Below, in pieces: positions 22,315-31,781 of a DNA stretch of 48,501 nt. A program made the position numbers and the translations under genes. The notes below the pieces were generated by a model, which saw only the letters and a list, made by a program, of their open reading frames with translations, did no database searches and was not told the origin of the DNA. This DNA is from Gnetum montanum (taxonomy: Eukaryota; Streptophyta; Gnetopsida; Gnetales; Gnetaceae), in the NCBI GenBank assembly GCA_015680685.1, contig MNCI01030046.1:567974-616474 (forward strand), read 5' to 3'. How positions within the stretch are numbered: position 1 is the stretch's first letter; each line of letters opens with the position of its first letter.

Positions 22315-22602
22315 TGTGGAATTATTCTAGGCAATAATCTCTCTAATTTGTTATTTTATTTGCTATTTTAGAAATATAGGGGATTTAGTTCTATATTTGA
22401 TTGAAACTTATGAGGCATTATTAGAAGGTATCTTTGTTTCCTTCTTTTGTTGAAGATTAGTTATGAACTTTCCTTATTCATTTTATCAACCTTCCTTGTA
22501 ATTTTTTTCTTCTTTAGGAAAGTTGTTTCTTATACTCATTATATATTGAAAAATGTGGTGAGACTTCTTATTCTTTATAGAATTCCACATTAAAATTTTG
22601 CA
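22315..22602 (+). repeat. 3' LTR of the copia element
   Basis: 288 bp, from TGTGGAATTATTCTAGG to AAAATTTTGCA, followed by the CTTTG target duplication. Confidence 0.9.
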
Positions 22603-22607
22603 CTTTG

Positions 22608-23442
22608 CAATAGCATTTATTGTGTAGATCGATCAAGAGACTTATGCAAATCAAGTGTAGAACACACCCTACCATTTGCATCAAATTTCAAAAGATATTT
22701 TGTATTCTTAGGCTTTTAAAACCAGTGATTTATACTCTTTAGACATTTGGTTTTGCACTATTTGTTATAACATTTAATTTAAAGTTTATAGTTCTTTTTG
22801 TTTTGGCCATCTCATTTTCTAACCTCTCCGTTCTTACTATAGTGTTAAACCTTCATTTCACATGCTTTCATTGCAGTTTATTTTCATTTTCATCACTTGG
22901 TAACAAAATTTTTAAGTCCTGAAGCAATTAGCTAGACTATTCAAGGTGCTCCAGTTCCTTTTGAAGCCTATGGATCTTGTAGTTAAAACTATTTTACATG
23001 GATCATTTTAGTTTTCTAACACTAATTTTTTTTAATTACTATAGTTTTCTAGCACTAGAAGGAGGGCCTCTGCCTAACTTTTCAATCCAAAAAACCCATC
23101 TACAAAACCATTTTTCTACTTGTTTTTGCTCTATATGTAGCATATCTGTCAAAACAAAAACGATTTGGATTTTTTGCAACCCAATTTCTTACATCATTGC
23201 CATTTTTAATAGCCAGTTTCACAGTTACATATGCAAAAATTAATTTTAAAATTATTTTTGCTGTCTTGCAGTTGTAGTGCACATCATTGCTTCATTCCCT
23301 ACATTTTTACAATTTAAAATTTTGTTTTCAACTATTGCAATGTAAAGTGTTTTCCTTGCTCTTGTTTCTACACACGCTAAACCTTTTCTAATTTTTTATT
23401 AGTTTTATACATTGGTTAAAATTATTGTTTTAGTTGTAGTTG
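22608..23442. other. Non-coding stretch right of the copia element
   Basis: It continues the sequence interrupted by the copia insertion. No coding motif is seen. It may be the LTR or leader of the gag-protease relic that follows, but no LTR ends or partner were identified. Confidence 0.4.
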
Positions 23443-23640
23443 TAGTTTCATATGCTACTGCTTCACAAACTACAGTTTCATACGCTATAGCCTTACATGT
23501 TGTAGCCTCACATGTTGCAACTTCACATGCTATAGTCATACACGCAGTAAACTTTACACACTGTGAAGTCTTACATGTTGTAAGCCCTACATGCTGTAGC
23601 TCCATATACTGTGAGCCTTATATGCTACAAGCTTATAGCT
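23443..23640. repeat. Degenerate 15-16 bp minisatellite, about 12 units
   Basis: Units look like TAGCCTCACATGTTG, CAACTTCACATGCTA, TAGCCTTACATGTTG and TAAGCCCTACATGCTG. The core is Y-ACATG-Y-TG/TA, repeated without interruption. Because most units are 15 bp, both strands stay open and translate to five-residue repeats; these frames are a by-product, not a gene. Confidence 0.75.
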
Positions 23641-23699
23641 TGTTTAAGAAACTTAAAACCTTTATCACCTTGACTGATTAACTAATCCCCTATAGTTTA

Positions 23700-26150
23700 T
23701 GCCTTTTGTTTCAATTATCCTATTGCACCACATCATTGTCATGGCTAGGAATAGGGAATTTGCTTGCATCTATGATCCTAAGAACTCAACTGTAATGGAG
23801 TGTTGGCAGTCTCTTAGGCTTATGGGACGCAACACCACATACGCCAACATTATTGATGACTACTATAATTTCATTTGTGTGAAAATCTAAGCTGATCTGT
23901 CTATCCCATGCAAGGAGTTAGACTCTAAATGTGAGTTCGAGTTTGTTCATAGGAACAAGAAGAAGTATGTTCCCTTCCCATATGACAAAATCAAACTTTC
24001 TAAAATTTATGTTAACTAGTTAGACCAAATGGTAGGTGCCAATGAGGAAGTTGTGGCAAGTGAGGAGGGTAGCTTAGGGAAGGATGAAGAGGATCAGGAT
24101 GGGTTTAGGAGATACTATGATAATGATGCTCATGAGGAAGAACCCATACAATAATCCATCTCTAACTTATTTGTGAATAGTCCCTTATATATTTCACATA
24201 GGTGACTCCTACCACCTCCTTAGGTCAAACCTCATAACCAACTTCTTATATCTTCTCCTTATTGACAACCATGCAATCTGTAGCCCAACCTCATTTCACA
24301 TGACCACTACTGACTACAACTTTCATGCCATCTCCTTTTACTATTTCAGCAAGCACTTCTCAAGTCTCACAAGCCTTTCATATTCCCTTTGTGCCCTTCA
24401 TTCCACAAATTCTCATTCATACCTCATTTTCTTTATTCAAACCACCTGTAGCAGTGGCCATGAGACCTTCCTAGCCTATTTTGTCATTCATTTTAAGACC
24501 TCAAGTGGTTCAACCATTCATTCTGCTAGTCACACAACCAGTATATCCTGTGGGTGCACCTTAGAGCCTAGACCAAGCTTTTCAGCTAATCCAAAACCTT
24601 ACCAACAAGTTGAAAAAGCTTGAGACTAGCATCACCTAGATAGTAAAGGTCATGAACTTTTACCAAGATGATCCTTTAAGCCCTAATGTCCCACAAATAA
24701 TTCTTCTTGCATGTGTCTCCATCCCTCACTTTACCAAGTACACTAGTGAAGGCAACCCCAATGCCCATTTAATTACCTTTCATTTGGAGTGCCTATTGTT
24801 GTAGGCTTGGCCACATATAGTGCTGCACATCTTTCCCATGTCCTTAACTGGAAAAGTTCTTGACTAGTATCGAGCACTACCTAGAGGATCTATTTTCTCT
24901 TTGAATAACTTGATAAACCAATTCTTTAACCGCTTTAAGTACAACTTGAAACCTAAGATAATGCTAGACCAGCTCATGAAAGTGAGATAGGGGCCTCTTG
25001 AACCTGTCCAAAAGTTCATTCAAATATGGAACACTAGACTTAATGAAATACTTGAATCCATCTTTAAAACAAAAATTTTGAGCATTTTCAAAGGGGTAGT
25101 TAATGACTTTATTAAGTCTAAATTTTATTATTTGGATCCTTGGTTTCTCAATCAAGCCTTCTCCCAATTCAAGAAGATAGAAGAGGCAATGAAAGCTAGT
25201 AATAATCCTACATAAAAAATCGATAAGAATCAACACACTAAGAGGGATAGAATAAGGGCAAACAAGCACATGTAGTTGTGGCCATGGTGGCCAAAGAACC
25301 AAAAACCAAGCTTTCATCAAAATAGAAGAATACTTCTTTAAGCTTGTATGACTTAGTTATGAGCTCTCCTACTTACTAGGAAGCCTTAAGATGTTGACTT
25401 CCATTCCCGTAAGTGAGGAAATCCTAGCCAATGAAGAGTCTATCTAGGCAATGATAGTACCACGCTCATCCTAGGTAGAAATGAGGCCAACCCCCTTGAT
25501 ATTCCATGATAGTGAGGTGAAATCCAACCCTTAGAGTGGTGAAGTGTTAATAGCCCCTCTCTTCATAACTATTAGAGTTGGCTAGCACAAACTACATTGA
25601 GTACACATTGATGATGAAGTAGCCACAAATGTAATCCCCTTTCCCATGGTAAAATGTGTAGGCTTAGTTGAGCACATCAAGAATACCTCTACCTTTGCAC
25701 TTAATCATTTAATGGGTTATCGATAGTTGTGAGAGGATAAATTTTGTTAGACTTCATGGCTAGGGAATAATTCCGCACATTTTTTGATTTCCTAGTTGAT
25801 AAAGAAATACCAAGCTTCAACTTAATTCTAGGAAGATCATGGTTGGCCAAGTTTTGAGTAGTTTTTTCCCCAATCCACTAGGAGATTCATTTACCTTACA
25901 ATGAAGGTGAAATTATTATTCATGGAGATAGCACAATTCCTTTATTTGTCAACAATGTTGAGTTTGAGTAAGGATTTGAGTTGGAGTTTTAAGAAGAAAC
26001 TCCTGTAACCTAAAACAAAGACAAGGACCACAACAAAACCAACCAAGCCAATGCCAACAACATTGGGGTTATGAATGAATTTTGGGAAGAGCTCCCATTT
26101 AGTATCATAAATGAAGGGAACATGGAGTACAAGATCATGTAACAAAAACC
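23700..26150 (+). pseudogene. Gag-plus-protease gypsy-type relic lacking RT and integrase
   Basis: The region begins with MARNREFACIYDPKNSTVME and ends in scattered coding. Clear gag motifs run from about 24600 to 25200: KLKKLETSI, YTSEGNPNAHLITFHLECLL, HIFPMSLTGKVLD-stop-YRALP, FNRFKYNLKPKIML and PLEPVQKFIQIWNTRLNEI. These match plant Ty3/gypsy capsid proteins. A retropepsin-like region follows (about 25590-25960): DEVATNVIPFPMVKCVGL, KNTSTFALN, KKYQASTQFNLI-type and IPLFVNNVEFE, with the D-S-G-A site changed. After FPNLSKI the coding stops. No RT, RNase H or integrase motif is seen before 27160. It may be a TR-GAG-like non-autonomous element or a deletion product. Confidence 0.65.
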
Positions 26151-26732
26151 TTATAAATTCCCTAATCTTTCAAAGATTAGAAAGTAGTTGCATGATTAAA
26201 TATGTTTCTCATTTTCTTCCTTGTACATATGGTGTGGCCATTTAATTAGTAGCCTTCTTTATAGTTTTTATTTACATGCTTACATTTTGCTTAACAATTT
26301 TTACTTTGTTACATCATGTTTATCAATTTGCTACATCGCCTTATCTTACATTTTTACATCAATTTACAACTTATGTTTATTTTTTATGTCTACATAAAAA
26401 TACAAAACAAAAAAAAATAGAAAACATAAAACATTAAAAACTTAAAAAAATTTAAAATATAAAAACTAAAAATTTAAAATAGTAGCTAAAACTAGTTTTA
26501 AACCAAAACCAAAAAGTAACATGTAACACAACTAAAACGAATACAGTAGCCATACATTGTGTGATAGATAACAAAACAACAACAACAAATTATATAGTAG
26601 CCATAGTTGCATTATGCAACAGATAACAAAATAAAAATAATACATAGTCTCTAAGGCTATGATAGCCAAATAAAAATAGCTACAACAATATAAAAAAAAC
26701 AACAAAATATGGCATGTTTATCAATAGCTAAA
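26151..26732. other. A-rich non-coding stretch
   Basis: From about 26390 to 26700 the plus strand is made mostly of A with short ACAAAA, AAATTT and AACAACAACA runs. No coding motif is seen. It could be the 3' end of the gag relic or an A-rich spacer. Confidence 0.5.
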
Positions 26733-27067
26733 TCAAGCCATAGGGGAAGGAGGAGGATTATCATCACCATCATCACTTGGGGCCTATAAGCAATAAAGAA
26801 CATGCAAACATTAGTAATCATAGTTGCCATAAACATAATCATACAACCATAAAACAATCATAACAGAAAAAAAAGCAAGTAAAATATCAAACAAAAAAAT
26901 ATAACACAAAACTTAAAACAAAATCTTGCAAACCTCAAGAGATTCAAGAGTGATGTTCTTAGGTGTGAATTTTCGAAGGCTGGTCTCCAACCTATGAAGA
27001 ATATATTCTTCACTCATGTTGGCCAATCGATATCTCCTAGATCTACTGCTACCAATATTTCTCCCTT
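26733..27067 (-). CDS. Possible two-exon fragment of unknown function
   Basis: I do not recognise the family. On the minus strand, 27067-26934 reads KYREGRNIGSSRSRRYRLAN, then MSEEYILHRLETSLRK and ending ITLESLE (26934). A GTTTGC donor follows, then a 150-bp AT-rich intron, a TTATAG acceptor, and exon 26783-26733 reading APSDDGDDNPPPSPMA and a stop. Both exons are in phase 0, the intron is short and AT-rich as in plants, and the acidic/proline tail looks like a real C-terminus. Upstream of the first exon a stop is met in frame, so any further exons must be spliced in. It abuts the exon-1 repeat array. It could equally be a chance pairing of splice-like sites. Confidence 0.35.
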
Positions 27068-27164
27068 CTCTATATTTGACAACTTAGGAGGAGCATGGGA
27101 AAAGATAGCCATAGAAGTTTTTCCAAATGCAATAGTGATCTAAGTAGTAGGAGAATCAACAACC

Positions 27165-27857
27165 ACCACTAATTCCTTGAACTTGCGGGCAGAGGTAGAG
27201 CTCTATGTACGTGTATCTGTAACCGGGTAATAGGGACTACAAACAAACTTGAACACACAACAATGNTAACCGGGTAATAGGGACTACAAACAAACTTGAA
27301 CACACAACAATGGCGATGAACAACAGCAACAAGAACAAGGTGGAGCTTGCAAGGTAATGGCTATCATCCCAAGCTTATGCCAACAATCATGATCACATTG
27401 ATGATGATGATGATAATGATAATGAATCTCCCTCATCAAATCTAGTTCTAGGCATCATATTGGAATTAAATTTGTACTTTTCATGTCATAAGTATTAACC
27501 AATAATTTACCTTTATTGATGACTAAATGTTACTATTTGTAAGAAAGGCCTTGAATTGAGCTTCAAATTTTATGATTTAACAGTCAACATTCCAATCCTT
27601 TTGTGTGAAAAATTAAGGTATCCAAGGAGAAAGCACTTGAATTTGTAGATCTGATTTTAACATAGGTAAGAGTACTTTTGTTATAACTTGAAGTGCTAAG
27701 TTTTTGTTGCTTATCCATATCATTTTTCTTCAAATTTATTGTATTTAAATAAACAAATTTTGTTGATGTAGCTTTTCATTACTTGTATTTAAATAAACAA
27801 ATTTTGTTGACATGGCTTTTCATAGGTGGGCTTTGTGAGATAGTTAAGGTGCGGGCT
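27165..27857 (+). repeat. Exon-1 array, unit 1 (left-truncated)
   Basis: It carries the shared GGGCAGAGGTAGAGCTC leader, an ATG at 27310 and the MAMNNSNKNKVELAR coding start, then a TAA where units 2-4 have CAA or AAA-type sense codons, so the ORF is dead. The shared downstream sequence with two copies of TTGTATTTAAATAAACAAATTTTGTTGA follows. Homology to units 2 and 3 starts near CACTAATTC (about 27165) and ends at GTGCGGGCT (27857), where different sequence begins. Confidence 0.8.
27220..27312. repeat. 46-bp perfect direct repeat flanking an N at 27266
   Basis: 27220-27265 and 27267-27312 are identical on both sides of the N. Units 2-4 contain this segment once, so the doubling is an assembly artefact. 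Confidence 0.9.
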
Positions 27858-29537
27858 TTTTCTAGCGAAGGGAGTTCAACCACTTGCGCAAGGAACAAGT
27901 TACCAAGTGCCCTAGAATGACTAGGGTCATTTTGGGTTACGTAGTTACCACTACCATTTTTTTAGTCATACACAGTTAACCTGGGATGGCCCAGCTATTG
28001 CTAGTACTCCTAAGTAACTTGGCCTACCTGTCCATGTCAACATTACCCTGCCTACCCAATGATAATACCAATACGATGCCCTTTACTAGTAACCTTTAAG
28101 GAACATTACTTATAGATAAGTTATATAGAATTCTCTATAAGTTAGATGGAGATGGGTAGTGAGCAGGGAAGTCCCAAAGGTCATTCCTTTAAAGGTTAGT
28201 GGCATGGTGGAAACTTACATTGGAGCTTTTGAAGTGGGTGGGTCGGGAGCTGCATCAATCACTAGAGAATTTGGGTAGAAGTCAATTGGCATAGCATTAC
28301 GCACATTACAGAGTGTTAGGGGTAGAGTTCCATTACACAACGTTAGGGGTAGAGTGACCTTAGGAGGATACAGCAAGTGCCAACAATGACCCTTTATTTG
28401 GTTACATACATTACAACACATTCTACTTATATACGTGAAAAGAAAGCTCGGTTAGTTCAATATGTTCTTGTATGATGTGTAGGGTGTATGTGATCCTTAT
28501 TCGGTGGGCATCTCTCCCTATTTGGTAGTTGGGCTGAGGTTATCGTAATGTAAGACTTTGTCCTTTTGAGGTGTGCTATGAATCGGTGTGCTCAAGCAAA
28601 CATCCCTCATTGATAGTTATGACATAATGTTATATGGAGTCAGTACGATACAGGACGTGTTTGCATTCAGCTACCCATCCTTCCTAATCATGTTGTTTTC
28701 TGCTCCGCTATACTGATTGAAAGAGCATACCAAGGTGAGAAGAACAAGTAATGTAGGGTTAACTCACGAATTACATTTTCATTCCTATTTACTTCTTCTT
28801 AGCTTTTTTTTAGGTGTTCATTCGAAAGGAGGATGAAAGCGCAGCCCAGTCGTGAAGGACCATTACCCAACCTACCCTCATCAACCAAGCTAGTACTGTA
28901 TATAGCACTCTCTTATGAAGTAGTAGCGAGAAAGGCGTACCGAATAAAAAAGGGAACAGGTCGTATATATCCGTATCTAATGCTACCTATATAACGTAAC
29001 GAAAAAAATAGAACAAATATACATCTATTTTCGCGTATGTCAACCAGTTGAGTTGAGAAAAAAAAAGATTACTGATCCTTTTTTTGTTCAATTTATTGTT
29101 TTGGTTTTTTGGCAGTACCATTGTACCGGAATGGAATTTTCCATGAAGGATTCATCGTCGTAATCAGTAACCTCACATTGATGGAGAACATGGATACATC
29201 AACAAGTAATGCATCAAAAGCACTATCAACTTTCCTGTCCAATAAATGTATTTCTTTTTCAAAAAAAACATAAAGATTCCCCACTCCCTAAGTGTGCATT
29301 TCACGAAAACGTGATTTAGTATGTAGTACAAATTACTAGTATTAATTTGAGTATGAATGCTTCATGTGGGATGCAATAAGAATGTTCGTAAAGTAGGTAT
29401 TATAATAAGGTAAGGTAAGGTAAGGTAAGGTAACTCTTAGTATTCGGTTGTTAGTATTTGGCTTAGTATTCCACTCTGTATTTAGTATATAATAAATGTA
29501 GTCACAAAAACCATGCTCTATCTTGTATGAAGTTTTG
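27858..29537. other. 1.7 kb block of different composition inserted in the exon-1 array
   Basis: Unit 1 breaks off at 27857 and unit-type sequence resumes near 29538 (GTTTGCAACTCCTTATCTT). The block between is visibly less AT-rich and has none of the TE motifs seen elsewhere. It contains stretches such as CTAGCGAAGGGAGTTC, GAAAGGCGTACCGAATAAA and TTCTGCTCCGCTATACTGA. I cannot identify a gene. Compared with units 2 and 3, about 130 bases of unit sequence are missing at the junction, so this looks like an insertion with deletion or repair filler. Organelle-derived (mitochondrial) DNA is one possible source, but this is only inference. It contains the (TAAGG)5 run. Confidence 0.5.
29406..29433. 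repeat. (TAAGG)5 microsatellite
   Basis: Five perfect TAAGG units followed by TAA, near the right end of the 1.7 kb block. Confidence 0.9.
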
Positions 29538-30465
29538 TATGAAGTTTGCAACTCCTTATCTTAAATAAATGTACCGTTGTTTACGAGATCCAACACCCCC
29601 CCCTTTACAGGATCTAACACCCCCCCTTAAATAAATGTACCGTTCTTTACGGGATCTGACACCCACCATTGAAAAGTTGCGAACAACTACTTGTAATTCA
29701 AATTTTCTTGACATACAACAAACTTAAACACTAATTCATGGTGGGCAGAGGCAGAGCTCTGTGTACGGGTATCTGCAACTGGGCAACAGGGACTACAAAC
29801 AAACTTGAGAACACAACAATGGCGATGAACAACAGCAACAAGAACAAGGTGGAGCTTGCAAGGCAATGGCTATCAATTCAAGCTTATGCCAACAATCATG
29901 ATCACACTCATGATGATGATAATGATAATGAATCTCCCTCCTCAGATCTAGTTCTAGGCATCATACTGGAATTAAATTTGTACCTTGCATGTCATAAGTA
30001 TTAACCAATAAGTTACCTTTATTGATGACTAAATGTTACTATTTTTTAAAAAAAGGCCTTGAATTGAGCTTCAAATTTTATATTATTTAACATTCAACAT
30101 TCCAATCCTTTTGTGTGAAAAATTAAGGTATCTGAGGAGAAAACACTTGAATTTGTAGATCTGATTTTAACATAGGTAAGAGTACTTTAGTTATAACTTG
30201 AAGTGCTAACTTTGTGTTGCTTATCCCTAGCATTTGTGTTCAAATTGCTTGTATTTAAATAAAAAAATTTTGTTGAGGTGCCTTTTCATTGCTTGTATTT
30301 AAATAAACAAATTTTGTTGACCTAGCTTTTCATAGGTGGGCTTCGCGAGATAGTTGAGGTGCAAGCTACTTAACTTAGTAACCTAGTACCATGCCTAAAA
30401 ATACAGAAAATGAAACGTTTCTAAAATTAACTTTTATACATGGTTTGCCATTTTTTAAAAAAGTT
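29538..30465 (+). repeat. Exon-1 array, unit 2
   Basis: It starts with GTTTGCAACTCCTTATCTTAAATAAATGTACC and two degenerate repeats of the TTAAATAAATGTACCGTTC motif, then the leader, the coding start at 29819, and the downstream part with TATTTAAATAAA copies. It ends where the next GTTTGCAACTCC begins. Nearly everything is shared with unit 3. Confidence 0.85.
29819..30004 (+). pseudogene. First-exon-like ORF of unit 2
   Basis: It reads MAMNNSNKNKVELARQWLS, then a histidine/aspartate run coded by GATGAT-type repeats, then ESPSSDLVLGIILE and a short unrelated tail to a stop at 30004. An in-frame ATG lies further upstream at 29738. The same start is found in units 1, 3 and 4, but only unit 4 continues into a longer protein. 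The GAATTAAATTTGTACC after LGIILE offers a possible GTACC donor, so this may be an orphan first exon. No following exon is present in the unit. Confidence 0.5.
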
Positions 30466-31364
30466 TGCAACTCCTTATCTTAAATAAAAGTTCGTAATCC
30501 TACACCCCCTTATCTTAAATAAATATACCGCTCTTTACAGGATCTTGACATCCCCCCTATATAAATGTACCGTTCTTTACTACATCCGACACCCATCGTT
30601 GCAAACAACTTTTGTAATTCAAATTTGCTTGACAGAACAAACTTAAACACTAAGGTAGACCTCTGTGTACATGCAATCGGGCAACAGGGACTGTAAACAA
30701 ACTCGAGCACACAATAATGGCGATGAACAACAGCAACAAGAACAAGGTGGAGCTTGCAAGGCAATGGCTATCAACTCAAGCTTATGTTAACAATCATGAT
30801 CACACTCATGATGATGATGATAATGATAATGAATCTCCCTCATCAGATCTAGTTCTAGGTATCATACTGGAATTAAATTTGTACCTTGCATGTCATAAGT
30901 ATTAACAAACAAGTTACCTTTATTGATGACTAAATGTTACTATTTTAAAAAAAAAGGCCTTGAATTGAGCTTCAAATTTTATGATTTAACATTCAACATT
31001 CTAATCCTTTTTGTGTGAAAAATTAAAATATCCAAGGAGAAAGAACTTGAATTTGTAAATCTGATTTTAACATAGGTAAGAGTACTTTAGTTATAACTTG
31101 AAGTGCTAACTTTTTGTTGCTTATCCCTAGCATTTGTGTTCAAATTTCTTGTATTTAAATAAACAAATTTTGTTGAGGTGGCCTTTCATTGCTTGTATTT
31201 AAATAAACAAATTTTGTTGACATAGCTTTACATAGGTGGGCTTCGCGAGATAATTGAGGTGCGGGCTACTTAGCTTAGTAACCCTGGTACCATGTCTAAA
31301 AATATAGAAAATGAAATGTTTCTAAAATTAAATTTTATACATGGTCTACCATTTTTTAAAAAAG
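30466..31364 (+). repeat. Exon-1 array, unit 3
   Basis: About 900 bp, very similar to unit 2 over its whole length, including the TTAAATAAATGTACC motifs, the leader, the ATG at 30717 and the downstream non-coding part. Confidence 0.85.
30717..30905 (+). pseudogene. First-exon-like ORF of unit 3
   Basis: 62 codons, MAMNNSNKNKVELARQWLST then QAYVNNHDHTHDDDDNDNE and SSDLVLGIILE, ending at 30905. It differs from unit 2 by a few substitutions and one extra aspartate codon. No downstream coding follows within the unit. Confidence 0.5.
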
Positions 31365-31781
31365 TTTGCAACTCCTTATCTTAAATAAAAGTACGGAATT
31401 CTACAACCCCTTATCTTAAATAAATGTACCAACACCCACCGACCCACCACCGACACCTTATCTTAAATAAATGTACCCCTTATCTTAAATAAATGTACCG
31501 ACACTGACACCGACCTTAAGAGACCCCCATTATATAAATGTACCATTCTTTATCGATGCAACACCGACCGTTGTGAACAGCTCTTGTAATTCAAATTTTG
31601 GCTGACAGAACTTAAACACTGAGGCATTATATAAATGTACCATTCTTTACCGATGCAACACCCACCGTTGTGAATAGCTCTTGTAATTCAAATTTTGGTT
31701 GACAGAACTTAAACACTGAGGCAGAGCTCTGTGTACCTGCACCTGTGAACAGGGACTACAAACAAACTCGAGTACACAACA
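31365..31781 (+). promoter_or_regulatory. Upstream region of unit 4 with expanded TTAAATAAATGTACC motifs
   Basis: This leader is longer than in units 2 and 3. It holds at least four CTTATCTTAAATAAATGTACC-type motifs (31377-31500) and then a 97-bp tandem duplication. No classical TATA box is obvious, though ATTATATAAATG (31529 and 31626) could serve. A promoter role is inferred only from its position before the coding start. Confidence 0.4.
31529..31722. repeat. 97-bp tandem duplication upstream of the RRP1-like gene
   Basis: Copies start ATTATATAAATGTACC (31529 and 31626) and end AACTTAAACACTGAGGC. Only a handful of bases differ, so the event is recent. Confidence 0.9.

Larger units (their letters stand above)
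17565..22602 (+). mobile_element. Full-length Ty1/copia retrotransposon (inactive)
   Basis: Two LTRs (17565-17880 and 22315-22602) start TGT and end CA. A perfect 5-bp target duplication CTTTG flanks them (17560-17564 and 22603-22607). A methionine-initiator-type primer-binding site follows the left LTR and a purine tract precedes the right one. Internal order is gag, zinc knuckle, protease, integrase, RT, RNase H, the copia order. By eye the LTRs differ at roughly one base in ten, plus a 28-bp indel, so the insertion is old. Stops and frame changes occur in every domain. Most stops fall where glutamine, arginine or tryptophan is expected. Confidence 0.95.

Noticed and set aside
23405-23681. 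Open frames on both strands with VVVVVSYATAS... and CEVATCEATTCEA... repeats
   Set aside because: They are translations of the 15-bp minisatellite; length and composition come from the repeat period, not from a gene.
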